Shown here: positions 1 to 10,580 of the stretch, piece after piece
How the letters are laid out: each line of letters starts with the position of its first letter
How positions within the stretch are numbered: the first letter of the stretch is position 1
DNA from: CAWAMR01 sp963783095
GTDB lineage: Bacteria > Planctomycetota > Planctomycetia > Gemmatales > Gemmataceae
DNA: 64,000 bases
NCBI GenBank assembly: GCA_963783095.1
Contig: CAWAMR010000008.1
Location: 124,001-188,000, forward strand
Direction of reading: 5' to 3'
The notes under the pieces: generated by a model
What the model was told of the DNA's origin: nothing
The model's input: the letters and a program-made list of their open reading frames with translations, nothing else
The model's database searches: none
Made by a program: the position numbers and the translations under genes

Positions 1-1
1 G

Positions 2-998
2 CCGATCGTGGAAAAGACCGGCGTACCGTATGCCAGTCAGGAGACGGTCCGGGATGCCGAGGGCCGGGTTGTGGGGGTGATGCACGCGTGCGGCCACGAT
101 ATCAACATGACTTGCCTGGTCGGTGTCGGTCGAACTCTTGCTGCCATGAAGAAACGCTGGCATGGAACGCTGATACTCATCGGCCAGCCCGCAGAAGAAG
201 TTGGTGGCGGAGCACGAAAAATGATTGAGGACGGCCTGTTTAAGCGATTCCCCAAGCCCGAAATCGCACTGGCCTTGCACTGCGACGCTCGCTACCCGCA
301 CGGGCAGGTCAATTATCGTTCGGGACTGATGCAGGCCAATGTCGATACCGTCGACATCCTCGTGAAGGGAAAGGGCGGTCATGGCGCTGTTCCGCATACA
401 ACCATCGATCCGATCGTTCTGGCAGCGCGGATTGTCCTCGATCTGCAAACTATCGTGTCGCGCGAAGTCAATCCTGTGGACCCTGCGGTCGTGACCGTGG
501 GATCGATTCATGGCGGGACCAAGCACAATATCATTCCGAACGAAGTGAAGCTGCAACTCACAGTCCGCACCACGAAGGATGAAACGCGCAAACAGGTTCT
601 TGCAGCCATCGAGAGAAAGGTCAAGGCGGCTGCGCGGGCGAAACGCACCGGAGCCGGAAGTGAAACTCGATCCGAACGGTTACTTCCCGTCCCTGGCCAA
701 CGATGCCGATTTGACTCGAAAGTTTGCGGGGCTATTTGCCGATTCACTCGGAAAAGAACGGGTTGCTGAGCGCGGCATGAGCATGGGAGGAGAAGATTTC
801 TCGCGCATTGTCGGTGAGGGGATTCCCGGATTCTACTATTTTCTCGGAAGCGCACCACCCGAACGAATCAAGGAATGGAAACAAGGCGGCAAGCCGGTCG
901 CCTTCACGCATTCCGATGCCTATTATCCGGTCCCGGAACCAACGATCAAGACCGGCGTGTTGACGATGAGCCTGGCGGTTTTGCAGTATATGAAATGA
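2..998 (+). CDS. M20 family amidohydrolase, 5'-partial, one frame break
   Basis: This is the C-terminal three quarters of an M20D-type metallopeptidase or N-acyl amino acid amidohydrolase, which hydrolyses amide bonds of acylated amino acids or short peptides with a dinuclear metal site. The metal-binding stretch HACGHD is followed by the catalytic PAEE motif, then the small dimerisation domain (KGKGGHGAVPH through NIIPNEV), and near the end GGEDF. The start lies upstream of the window. The reading frame switches near base 640: the amino half ends in frame 2 and the tail (EPEVKLDP to LQYMK) continues in frame 3, so one base is missing or extra. It is tail-to-tail with the mbtH-like gene, whose stop starts at the very next base. 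Substrate is unknown; a role in deacylating a peptide product is possible but inferred only from the neighbours. Confidence 0.85.
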
Positions 999-1223
999 CT
1001 ACCCGGGCCGTTTGGTATTCGGGTCGGTATCCTTGGACCGCAGGCTCAGCGGCCTCATGTCGGTCCAAACTTCATTGACGTAGGCGAGACACTCTTCTTT
1101 GTTCCCGCTCTTACCTGTGTCCTTCCAGCCGAGCGGGATTTCCTGATCGGTGGGCCAGAGGGAATATTGCTCCTCATGATTGACCACGACTCGGTAAACG
1201 GTGTTGTCAGTTTGCTCGTTCAC
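999..1223 (-). CDS. MbtH family protein
   Basis: This is a 74-residue MbtH-like protein, the small chaperone that binds and activates adenylation domains of non-ribosomal peptide synthetases. The family pattern is nearly complete: NHEEQYSLWP, then P-x-GW, then CLAYVNEVWTDMRPLSLR. It starts with GTG at 1223, with GAGG about 10 bases upstream. It follows, in the same direction, two secreted helical proteins and a cyclic-peptide ABC exporter. No synthetase lies inside the window, so its partner must be left of base 1 or elsewhere in the genome. Identity is secure; the pathway is not known. Confidence 0.93.
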   Translation of the reverse strand: MNEQTDNTVYRVVVNHEEQYSLWPTDQEIPLGWKDTGKSGNKEECLAYVNEVWTDMRPLSLRSKDTDPNTKRPG

Positions 1224-1318
1224 GTTCGGTTCGCCTCATGATCGGAAATCAAAAGAAATCAAAGACTTCATCACTCCCTGGCAGTTCGCAAGTCCAACAT
1301 CAATCGATTGGGCGACCG

Positions 1319-2139
1319 TTAGAGATCGTCATCATCGTCGAAGCTGAAGGGGTCCGCTTGAGGAGCCGATTCGCTCGACTGCTGGCGGCCCGGACGCTGC
1401 TCGGTACGCAGCTGAAACGGTTCACCAATGAGCGACTGCCAGGCTTTTTGCTGGTCGGGGTTGAGCAGCGCTGCTGCTTGTTTGAAAGCATCCTTGCGCA
1501 GCGTGGTGATCTGGTCTTTGGTTGCAGCATCGCCCGAGGAGCCGGCCCGGCTCAGTTTCTGGGCTTTTCGGCCCACTTCCGCCACGATCGCCTGGATTTT
1601 CGTCTTCTGATCGGCCGTTAGAGCAAGCGCTGAAGTAGCGTGCGCGTTGAGAAATCGCGCAGTCCCAAGGTTTGGAGTTCGATTTGGACAAGCCGGCTGT
1701 ATTTCGCAGGTTCAAGAACCTTGTTCAGGGCAGCATAGGCGGCCTGAGTCGTCTTGAGCGCCAATTCCTGATTCTTCTGGCGACGTTGTTTGGGTTGAAG
1801 GTCTGCGAAACCACTCGCTTGCTCACGATGTTGGGCCCGGACGGGCTTTATTGCCTCGGTAATCGCTGCTTTTAGTTCTTCAGTTAGTTGCAATGCTTCG
1901 TGGACGCTGGCATTCTGAAGAAGAATGAAAACTTGCGGTGGAGGAAATCCTTTCCCAGATCCGCCCCCTTTCCCTCCTCCAGCCCCTTTCCCTCCTCCGG
2001 CCCCCTTCCCTGCTCCAGCTCCTTTACCGCCCTGACCAGGTCGCCCGCCCTTTCCGCCTCCGCCTTGCCCGCCCGCTCCGCGATTCATCACCCAAAGACC
2101 GGTAGCAACCGAGCAAGTAAGAATTGTGAGTGTCAACAT
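1319..2139 (-). CDS. secreted Gly/Lys-rich helical protein, one frame break
   Basis: I cannot assign a function. The N-terminus has a hydrophobic segment (LTLTILTCSVATGLWVM), then about 45 residues of GKGGGxGKGAG-type low complexity, then a long helical region with recurrent ALxLTxDQKxKI-like helices of the sort seen in planctomycete proteins distantly resembling periplasmic Spy/CpxP helices. The frame changes near 1640: the tail restarts as SALALTADQKTKIQAI and ends in a run of Asp (FSFDDDDDL). It sits between the 225-residue paralogue-like gene upstream and mbtH downstream. The glycine/lysine linker suggests an exported flexible tether, but this is inference. Confidence 0.6.
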
Positions 2140-2284
2140 GATGGCGCTTCCTTCGCGATTCGAGTTGGCGGTTTTCGGGGTGATGGTTCCCCGAAACTAT
2201 AACAACCAATACTCTGTCGAGTATGTTTATATGGACTCCGAGTGGCCGACAAGACAGGGCCGCACCGGGTAAAATCGCTTTCAC

Positions 2285-2962
2285 TTATTCCTCGGCTTCG
2301 TCCGCAGGTGATGAAGCCTCGGCCCCTCGGTTCAATCTGAATGGCAATCCTTTCAAATTTTCCCACATCGCTCTTTGTTCTTCGGACAAAACTTCCAGTG
2401 CCTTTAGCATGGCTGCTACTCGCAACCCTTCCGTCTCGGGGCGATTTTCAGCGGCTTGCCCGCCCCCGTGCGACAGAGCAGTTACTTTTTTCGCGGTCTC
2501 TTCGAGAATCGTCCGGATCGCCTCTTTTTGGGGCAGCCTGAGTTTCAAAGCTTCACCCAAGGCAGGATCGAGGAAGGCTCTCGCACCTTTTCTGTGCCAG
2601 AGTATTTGCTGGAAACGGGTGCGTTGCTCGTCGGTCAGGATGCCTGCTTTATAGATGGCCTGCATCACCTCGGCAGCAATGACCGTCCGAATCTGCCGGC
2701 ACTCGCCACGACGTTTGTCTTCGGGCAAGGTCTGAAGACGGGAGAGATCGGCCCGATGCTTCTGGCGAATCTCCCTGGTATGCATCCCAATAAGCCCAAT
2801 TTGATCGTGGCTTAGCCCCAATTCTTCTCGAATCGGTTCTTTCTGAATGAAATCGAACGCCTGGAGCTGGCTTTCCGGCTCGCCGGCAAGTTGCGCGGAT
2901 TTGCGTGAGAAAGTCACGGTCCGAAATATCTTGACGACAAATCGCCATAGCTTGCTCATCAC
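2285..2962 (-). CDS. helical protein coupled to the exporter gene
   Basis: This is a 225-residue, mostly helical protein of unknown function. Repeated helix motifs such as REELGLSHDQIGLI, AGILTDEQRTRFQQI and EALKLRLPQKEAIRTIL resemble the helices of the downstream glycine-rich protein, so the two probably belong to one family related in style to Spy/CpxP-like periplasmic proteins. Its start codon overlaps the stop of the ABC exporter by 4 bp (ATGA), which implies translational coupling. The N-terminus (MMSKLWRFVVKIF) is amphipathic and not a clear signal peptide. Its role beside a peptide exporter is unknown. Confidence 0.6.
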   Translation of the reverse strand: MMSKLWRFVVKIFRTVTFSRKSAQLAGEPESQLQAFDFIQKEPIREELGLSHDQIGLIGMHTREIRQKHRADLSRLQTLPEDKRRGECRQIRTVIAAEVMQAIYKAGILTDEQRTRFQQILWHRKGARAFLDPALGEALKLRLPQKEAIRTILEETAKKVTALSHGGGQAAENRPETEGLRVAAMLKALEVLSEEQRAMWENLKGLPFRLNRGAEASSPADEAEE

Positions 2963-4617
2963 TGTTCCTCTCGCAAAAAATGGGTGGTGACTTCAGGCTC
3001 GGCCGTCCGCAAATGCCCGCCTTCCAGGAGGACTAGCCGGTCGGCCAGAGGATAGTAGCGGTCGTCGTGAGTAATGACGAGGATTGCTTTGCCGGCTGCT
3101 TTCAGTTCGGGCAACAACTCGCAATAGAAGATCTCCTTGAAGTTCGGATCCTGGTCCGCTGCCCATTCATCGAAAACATAGAACGGACGATCTTCGAGAA
3201 GCGCAATCAGCAGCGCCAGGCGTTTACGCTGCCCGCGCAATAGGCGCTGAACCGAGGTGAACTGGCCGTCGAGCAGCCTGACTCTGCCGTCGAGTCGAAA
3301 TCGTTTCAGGAGACTTTTCACTCGATCCTGAAGCCCCGGACTATCCAGACCAAGCAAAGTCGGGAAAAGATGAAACTCGGCGAAGATGACGGTGAACAGT
3401 TGGCGATAGTGTTCGAGTTCCTCCGAGGTTACCTCCTGTCCATCCACGAGGATCTGACCTTTTTTGGGTACATATAACCCGGTCAAGAGCTTGGCAAACG
3501 TCGTTTTCCCGCTGCCGTTGCCGCCACCCAGGAAGACCAACTCGCCGGGGCGAAAAGTAAGATTGAGCGGACCCAGCGTGAACGGCGCTTCTCCGGGAGA
3601 ACCATGATAGCGGTAGGTGATTTCCGACACCTCCAGCACGTTGAAGGTCGTAGGGAATTTGACATTGGCACTATCTTCAGGCTCCGCGTGCGCTGCCAGG
3701 TCCACTCCGAGAGCTTGCACCTTCTCCAGTGCCGTCTTGGCTCGTCCCATCGCCGGCAGCATGTGCTTGACCGTTCCCAGCGGTGCCATGAGGAAGAAAA
3801 CGATCAACACATAGCCCATCACCATCGCTCGCGGCTGCGGCTCGGCCACGAGCGGTAAACCCAGCAGGATAAAGCCCAACAGCGCGAAAAATACGCCGCG
3901 ACCGACAACGTCGGCCAAACTCTGGTAGATCTGGCCGGACGACCTTTGTTTCTCCTGAGCGTCGACACTTCCCTGCAACACCGTATTCAAAAAGGCCTCA
4001 CGGCGCGGACGATGAGTCTTCAATTCCTTGACGCCGTCGATCAGGTGCTCGATTTGTCCCGAAACATCTTCCTGTCCTTCGCGCGTCCGTCCGCTATGTT
4101 TCTGAGCGCGACGCAACAATGCCAACTGAACCAGCATTCCCAGGCCGAGAAATATGGCCACGACCAGGAATACCGTCAACGAAAGATAACCCAAAAAACC
4201 CATACAGGCGGCGACAATGGCGACATTGGCGCAGACCAGAGGAACGGCCCGCAGGCCTTGCGCTATGGTTTGGACATCGCGCGTCAATGTGAACTGGATA
4301 CGGTTGGAGCCCATGCGTTCGAGTTGTTGCAGAGGAACCGCCACGACCCCCCGGCTCAATTGCATCAGCAGCCTGCTCATGGCGCGACGAGTCAACCGAA
4401 CCAACAAGAGTTGGGAGAAAAGTTTGGAGAAGAGAGCACCGAGACATACACCGGCAAATGCGAAGGCCAGGGTTGGCGTGTCTTCTGCCGATTTCATGAT
4501 CCAAAATCGAATAAAGACGAGAACGCCCGCAGTGCTAAGACCTGCGACAAACGCGATGGCCATCGACAAATAGACGATCCGGGAAGAGGCGCGAAGCAAG
4601 AAGACGAACAAATTCAT
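2959..4617 (-). CDS. cyclic-peptide export ABC transporter (SyrD/PvdE type)
   Basis: This is a 552-residue fused membrane-plus-ATPase exporter. About six hydrophobic helices occupy residues 1-320. The nucleotide-binding domain has Walker A GGGNGSGKTTF, an ABC signature region RLLRGQRKRLALLIALL, Walker B FYVFDEWAADQDP, and the switch histidine in ITHDDRYY. The segment DEWAADQDPNFKEIFY is diagnostic of the SyrD/PvdE cyclic-peptide transporter family, which moves non-ribosomal peptides such as pyoverdine precursors across the inner membrane. The signature is LRGQ where relatives have LSTGQ. It is the first gene of a leftward series leading to mbtH, so export of a non-ribosomal peptide is the natural reading. 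Confidence 0.9.
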   Translation of the reverse strand: MNLFVFLLRASSRIVYLSMAIAFVAGLSTAGVLVFIRFWIMKSAEDTPTLAFAFAGVCLGALFSKLFSQLLLVRLTRRAMSRLLMQLSRGVVAVPLQQLERMGSNRIQFTLTRDVQTIAQGLRAVPLVCANVAIVAACMGFLGYLSLTVFLVVAIFLGLGMLVQLALLRRAQKHSGRTREGQEDVSGQIEHLIDGVKELKTHRPRREAFLNTVLQGSVDAQEKQRSSGQIYQSLADVVGRGVFFALLGFILLGLPLVAEPQPRAMVMGYVLIVFFLMAPLGTVKHMLPAMGRAKTALEKVQALGVDLAAHAEPEDSANVKFPTTFNVLEVSEITYRYHGSPGEAPFTLGPLNLTFRPGELVFLGGGNGSGKTTFAKLLTGLYVPKKGQILVDGQEVTSEELEHYRQLFTVIFAEFHLFPTLLGLDSPGLQDRVKSLLKRFRLDGRVRLLDGQFTSVQRLLRGQRKRLALLIALLEDRPFYVFDEWAADQDPNFKEIFYCELLPELKAAGKAILVITHDDRYYPLADRLVLLEGGHLRTAEPEVTTHFLREEQ

Positions 4618-4986
4618 GGCAGCGAGGTTCTCAGGAGTCCGTTTGGTAAGAAATTGTTTTCAGGCCGATCAAGTGGCAAATGTTCGCGAGATTCGCTCAT
4701 TGAAGACCGGGTGCCAAAAGCCAGACTCCATCCCTGGGGTTCCGTCAGCGGGAGGTGTTTTTGCCAATTCATCCGGGTTATCGACAATTAGGATTTTTGT
4801 CGCGTCAAGATTCCCGATCGCCGGCTCTCATGTCCGTTGAAGGATGGACTGTCCACAACAAAATCACTTTCATCACTATATTCCGATCGGGTTCTGCACG
4901 CAATATCAGTCATTTCGGCAGAGGGTTGAGTTCTTTCCGTAGCCGACAATATCTGCTCCAGTGAATTGGGATACAATCGCTGGGAG
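4618..4986. other. 369-bp stretch without a recognised gene
   Basis: This lies between the start of the leftward exporter gene and the stop of the leftward TPR gene. It should hold the promoter of the exporter-to-mbtH series. I see no convincing coding region, repeat or strong hairpin. Confidence 0.5.
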
Positions 4987-7262
4987 TTATTCTGCGACTT
5001 GGCGAATCTTTTTCTGCGTTGCCTCGGGTCGGCCTTGTTTCTTGGCGCGACGATCGTACTTGAAATACTTCAGAGCATTTTCCCAGGCCTCTTTGGCCTT
5101 GGCAGTCTGTTTGAGCCGGGCGTAGACATCGCCCAGATGATCCCACACTTCACCGCTATCCGTGCCGCGATCCATCTGGATCACCCGTTCCAATAACTCT
5201 CTGGCCTGTTCGTACTTGCCTTTGCGGAAGAACACCCATGCCAGGCTGTCGAGATACGATGAATTCTCCACCTCATCGTCCGCGCGCTGCTTGCGCTGGA
5301 TACCATCGACTTCAATGGCCCGGCGGATCATGCGTTCGGCCTCGTCGAGTTTCTGATTCCGTTCGGCGAGATGAAAACCGAGGTTGTTGTTGGCGAGTTC
5401 ATCGTTGGGATCATCCGCCAAAATCTTACGGTATTCTTCCTCAATTTTGGCGTGTTCGCCGCGAACTTGATAAACACCGATCAGCGCATAGCGGGCTTCG
5501 CGGATGTCTTCAGCGCTGGTGTACTCCTTCAACATGTCCCGACACTCGGCGACGGCGAGATCGTATTTGCCGGCTTCGGCCAGGAGCTGGGCGAGCAGTT
5601 TTCGGACCTCGCTATTCTTGCCTGCCATCTCGACTGCAAGCCGAGCTTCCTGGATCGCCTCGTCATCTTTACCGAGTTCCGACAAGGCATTTGCCAACTG
5701 ATGGTGAAAATAGAACTCTCGGATTCCTTTGAGCTTTCGCATGATCGCTTCACGACAAAGTTGAACCAAGGCTTCCGGATTGTGAGATGCGTGAAGAACC
5801 TGTATCAAGCCGCTATAAACCTCCGCTTCAAGTTCTTCCGGCAGCTGCTTGAGACACTTGCGAAAGAACATTTCTGCCTTGTCGAGGTCTCGGGTTTTGC
5901 CGGCCAGGATGCCAACAGCTGCCAGGTCTTGATTGAGTGCTTGCGGCTGGTGCCCGCCTCTTGCACGCTGATCGGCAACAAGGCGTTGACGAGGGCAGGC
6001 TCCGTACGAAGCACCGTCATCATGGCCTTGGCCCGGCCCCGCGCACGTTCGCGCAGTTCGATATCGATGTCGTCCTTACCGGAAATGATCCCGTACGCAT
6101 CATCCAAAAGATCGATGACTTTGTTCATGCGGTTCTCGGCCGCCAGAAGTTTGAACCAGCCTCGATAAACCTCCTCGGTCCCAAAGCGGTCTGCAAGATC
6201 CCGATAGCGACGATCGGCCTCCAATCGGTGCAGTCGATCCCGGCTCATTTCACGAGCCAACAAGAGTTGCACACTCAAGGTGTTTGGCATATCCCTGGCG
6301 TAATCCTTGAGACTGGAAATGATCTCTTCCGAACGGTCGAGTTTCTGCAAAAGAGTTACTTTGCGCTCAAACGCCTCGGCATGAACCGGATGATGTTGCA
6401 GATACGCATCCAGATCCCGCAAGGCATCGGCAAATCGCCCTTGAGCATATTCCACTTCGGCCAGTTGCCAGTTGAACCGGACGGCCTTGAGACGGATCTC
6501 GGCCTCGGGCTGGTCGCGCAGAAAGGCACTGGCTTTCTTGAAAATCGCAATCGCTTCATCGTACTGTGTGCGCTGGACGTAACACATGCCCTCACGCTCG
6601 TAGGCTCGAGCCACGGCAACCGGGTGTTCCGCCAACGTCAGCAAGCCATGATTGACCAGTTGCACTCGCTCTTTGACGAGGTGTTGCGAAAGACGCTTCA
6701 AAGTTGCTGCGGCCTGCACATAATCTTCGACCTTTTCCAGAAGCTCCGCTCGCAGCATGAGCATGAAGTAGGTCAACTCGGGACGTGAAGCGAGTTGTTT
6801 GCTCTCCAGGCCGCGCCCCAGCACATCCGCGGCATCACGAAATCTGGCATCGGCTTTGAGCAACTTGCCATATTCGTAGGCGGTATCGGCATCGGCGGGA
6901 TCGCGTTCGAGAACGTACCGGCAAGCATCCAGCGCATCTTCCTCGCGCGCCAAACCGAGATAAAGCGGTATCAAAGCCCGTCGAGGCTCGGCCGAGTTCG
7001 GATCGAGTTTCGCAGCACGTTCCAGTAACTTGAGGGCTTCGAGGAGCTGATCGCCGCGTTGCCGAAGCATACCGACGCCATAGATCGTCTTGGCCTCGCG
7101 CACGAGCTCATCGGCCTGTTTGCGCTGAAGTTCTTCGCGCGTCAGAGGGCGCGATTCGAGCTTTTCCGGACGATCGGCGGGTGGAACCTGGCCCGGGAGG
7201 GGTGCCGGGAAGAGCGCGACGAGAAACGTGAAGAGCGCAGGTTTTGACGACATGATTGACAT
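4987..7262 (-). CDS. secreted tetratricopeptide repeat protein, one frame break
   Basis: This is a TPR protein of about 755 residues. It begins with a signal peptide (ALFTFLVALFPAPLPGQ), then a charged linker and many 34-residue TPR units, for example LLERAAKLDPNSAEPRRAL and ACRYVLERDPADADTAYEYG, to the C-terminal LLERVIQMDRGTD and ARLKQTAKAKEAWENALKY. The frame changes near 5940; the continuation reads LAGKTRDLDKAEMFFRK, so a single indel joins the halves. TPR proteins of this kind scaffold protein complexes in the periplasm; the partner is unknown. The gene is followed by a 370-bp gap before the exporter operon and is probably transcribed separately. Confidence 0.8.
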
Positions 7263-7412
7263 CCGTGACCGAATGAAGTCTATCGATCACGGATTTTAAC
7301 GAGGAAGTCGAAAAAAGCCAACCCGAAGCCAATTAGCTAACGAGCCGGAAGCGTGAGCGACGGATTATACCGCGAACAGCCTGAAATGACACAATTCGCA
7401 ATGAGTACGGCC

Positions 7413-7600
7413 ATCATCGTTTGCCGCTCCGCGGCGAACGTCTATTCTTGCCGCTCCGCGGCGTAAAACCTCACTCCATCTGGGCCGTCGAATCTCCGCC
7501 TTTTTAGGCGGAGAAAAGTGTTCAATACGTTCTGAGGGGTCACAGCGCAAAGCCGCGGAGCGGCAAGACAAGACGTTCGGCGCAGAGCGGCAAACGATGA
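7413..7600. repeat. nested inverted repeat with central hairpin
   Basis: The left arm holds two copies of GCCGCTCCGCGGCG (around 7423 and 7451). The right arm holds GCCGCGGAGCGGCAAGACA and ends in CGGCAAACGATGACG, mirroring CATCGTTTGCCG on the left. At the centre, CTCCGCC-TTTTT-AGGCGGAG forms a short stem at 7494-7513. This fills the gap between the leftward TPR gene and the end of the UnbU-like gene. Confidence 0.6.
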
Positions 7601-7615
7601 CGCTATGCGTGCCGT

Positions 7616-8773
7616 TCATGGCGCAGCGCCATTTGCGGAAGGTGCTGCTGCCTCGGCAGTTCTCCGCGCTGTGGCAGTTGCCGGTGGAGTCAGGTAAAAA
7701 ATCTCGATTAGATTCGCGATGGGACCAACGGTGAACAAGGCATGGAACAGCGAATGAATGTCCCGGAAAGCAAGGCGATAGACCGTCTCCATGATCGCCA
7801 CGCAGACCGCAACGATAATCTGTCGTCGCTTCGTCCTGGTCGTTGTCTTCGGATCGGTAATCATGAAGAAAATGTACAGTTGAAACATCGGACTGGTCAT
7901 GGGTGCAAGTTCCGTCAACGAGGAATGGCCTGTGGCGAAGCTTCGCAAGATCGAGAGCGGAACAAACGCCAGCAAAAAAGCGACCGGTATGTGAAGCAGG
8001 TGCAAATTCCAGAGGATAAGCCCTCCTAGAAGCCAGATCGCCACGACCGCTGCCAGTTCGTTACCGGCCTGAACGCTCAAACTCGACATATGCTGTGGAG
8101 CAAGGAAAAGCAGCGCGGTCAAGCCAAAATTCGTCGGGTTCCACAAATGTCTGCCGTCGATCCGCAACACGAACTTCGACGTAATCGAAATCATGCCGCA
8201 GAGAATAAACGGCCAGAGATCGGGCGACTTGACCAGGATGCCCGCGCTGATCCCGGAGACGTAAGCGCTGGCGAGGTGCGGCCACTTGCCAAAAAAGAAA
8301 CGTCCCAGAATCAGTTCCGTCAGGACGCAGGTGCCGATCGCAAAAAAAGTGGGTGAATACGTGCTGATCGATCCGCCAGTCAAGTACGAGAGCCACTTGC
8401 TTGGATGGTTTTCGAGAATCGAAAAGGCGGTGTCGCCCATAATGAGAATCGAAGTCACCAACAGCGGCGCATGGAACCGCTTGTCCTTGGCCAGCACCTT
8501 GCGCCAGATGAAAACCAGCGCCACGATCAAGAGCGCCACAACCCCGATGCCGATCTCGTTGGGCGCAACCTCAATGCCGGTGACCACCCGGAATTGCGCG
8601 CTCAACCAGTTGAGCATTGGCAGCCGTTGCCAGTAGTACAGAAAGATCAGGCCTGCGGTGATGAGAAGCCGGCCGTATACAGGGGCGGGCGGAGCCGGCA
8701 GCGGGGGCGATGACCGAACCCGCGGATCGATCGTCTTCAACGCGGCAAGGGTATCGGGAGTTGAAGGCGTCAT
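7616..8773 (-). CDS. UnbU-like / RnfD-NqrB family membrane protein
   Basis: This is a 385-residue polytopic membrane protein with roughly ten hydrophobic helices. The segment DGRHLWNPTNFGLTALLFL is typical of UnbU-like proteins related to RnfD/NqrB electron-transport subunits. The N-terminal 30 residues are proline-rich and cytosolic, and the tail is Ala-rich. Its start overlaps the stop of the ASPIC/UnbV gene by 4 bp, so the two are co-translated. The UnbV/UnbU pairing is known from enediyne warhead cassettes and also occurs away from polyketide synthases. Function is unknown; transfer of electrons or flavin across the membrane is a family-based guess. Confidence 0.7.
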   Translation of the reverse strand: MTPSTPDTLAALKTIDPRVRSSPPLPAPPAPVYGRLLITAGLIFLYYWQRLPMLNWLSAQFRVVTGIEVAPNEIGIGVVALLIVALVFIWRKVLAKDKRFHAPLLVTSILIMGDTAFSILENHPSKWLSYLTGGSISTYSPTFFAIGTCVLTELILGRFFFGKWPHLASAYVSGISAGILVKSPDLWPFILCGMISITSKFVLRIDGRHLWNPTNFGLTALLFLAPQHMSSLSVQAGNELAAVVAIWLLGGLILWNLHLLHIPVAFLLAFVPLSILRSFATGHSSLTELAPMTSPMFQLYIFFMITDPKTTTRTKRRQIIVAVCVAIMETVYRLAFRDIHSLFHALFTVGPIANLIEIFYLTPPATATARRTAEAAAPSANGAAP

Positions 8774-10580
8774 TGGCTGACCTCCTGAATCTTGTGAAGA
8801 ACATTTTTCGCAGGCGCTTCAATCGTCTGGATCATCCCTGAAGCCGAAGGCCATTGAATAACGATTTTTTCAATCTGCGCATCCTGACCGAGACCGAAGT
8901 GGAGCCTGCGCATGTTCTGGGAAGCGTAGCCGTTGCCGCCGGATACCACCTGGACCTGTTCCTGAGTTCGGCTCTGGCCCGCCATCTTCCAGAAGACGCG
9001 GACCAGCGCTCCGATCGCGCTTTTGTTGGACTTATTTCCTTCGAGTTCCAATTGCACCCAGTCTCGATCTGCGGCCACGGTGTTTTTGTAAAGCAAAAGC
9101 GGCCCATTTTGATTGGCCACCACCACGTCGAGGACGCCGCGGTTGAACAAATCGGCCATGACGACGGCCCGGCCATCGTAGGTGTCCATTACTCCCACAG
9201 CGCCCGCGATGTCCACGAATCCCGAGCCCCGGTTCCACCAGACGCACTTGGCTTCATACCCCGACAGGCTTCGATCCTCGATCGCCGGCCAGTTCTTTGC
9301 ATCCGCAATAATGTACTTGTTCCCGCCGGCGATCAAGCCATAGTCGTACCAAAAACTTTTCTTTTTGTCTGCCGAGATATACCCGTTGGTCAAGTACAGG
9401 TCGAGCCGGCCATCGTTGTTGAGGTCGCCGAACTGAGCGCCCCAGCTCCAGCCGCCGCGCTCGACTTTTGATGTGCCTGCCTGATTGATGTAACGCGGTG
9501 GTTCACCCGGTTTATGAGGTTCGGGAACCCAGAGATTATTGCCCTGAACGAGATTGCCAGGCTCCGTAATATTGGTGACGTAGATGGCGAGCTGGCCGGT
9601 GTTGAAGACATCGCCGAAACTCGCGCCCATGCCGCTCTTGGGGGTTTTGCCGATACCTGTGGAATCGCCGATTTCCTCGAAACCCTTTTTGTTCTTGTTG
9701 CAGAAGAATTCCGAAACGCCATAGTCGTTGGCCATGATGATGTCCGGATAGCCGGTGCCGCACAGGTCGGCAGCTGCCAGGCCCAGCGTCCAGCGCGTGC
9801 TGTGAATGCCGAGCTTCTGGGTGACATCCTCGAATGTGCCATCGCCCCGATTGCGCAGGAGATACTTTCGGCCCCCGTTCTTGGCATACTCAAAACTTTC
9901 CGGCATCATTTTCGTTGATTGCAGATTCCAGAGGTCGATGTTATCGGGCCAATAGCCCGCCACAAACAAATCGAGAAGTCCATCGCAGTCATAATCGACC
10001 CAGATCGCGCTATTGGCATTGATCCACGCAGGAAGACCGGCAGCCTGAGTGACTTGCTTAAATGACTTCCCCTCGACATTGCGAAACAGTTCGGGTTTGC
10101 CCCACTTGTAGATAAAAAGATCTTCATAACCATCGTTGTCGAAGTCGCCCCAGACAGCTCCCTGACAAACTCCCGCGCCTCCTTATTGAGATCGGCGACA
10201 CCCAGTTTTTCCGCCACATCGGTGAAAGTGCCGTTGCCGTTATTGCGATAGAGGCGATTCTTCCCACCCTCCCGGCTCGTGACCACATAGAGGTCGAGCA
10301 GTCCATCCTTATCGAAATCGACGACCGATACCGAAGCCCCCATCGAGGCAATAATGGGCAGGATATGCGCCAGCTTGCCGTCCAGCTTCTGCGGGCTTTC
10401 GTGAATGAAATCGATGCCGCATTCTTTGGCGCTCTCGCGCAGATGGAAGCCGTAGCGTATCAGAGCCACGTCCTCACCGACATCGGTCAGGGGCTTCTCG
10501 TCGCGATTCAAAGCCCACACCGCAAAAAGCTGCGCGCTAAAGAATATGGTAATGACCAGTTGTTTGATCGATTGACTCAT
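8770..10580 (-). CDS. ASPIC/UnbV protein with FG-GAP repeats (CRTAC1-like), one frame break
   Basis: This is a secreted beta-propeller protein of about 600 residues. A signal sequence (QLVITIFFSAQLFAVWA) precedes FG-GAP repeats with Ca-binding loops such as DFDKDGLLDLYV, DYDCDGLLDLFV and DLNNDGRLDLYLTN. The C-terminal ASPIC/UnbV domain is seen as ALVRVFWKMAGQ, NMRRLHFGLGQDAQIEKI and IQWPSASG. The frame breaks near 10175; the continuation reads VCQGAVWGDFDNDGYEDLF. It overlaps both neighbours by 4 bp and is the middle gene of a three-gene operon. Ligand or enzymatic role is unknown for the family. Confidence 0.85.
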
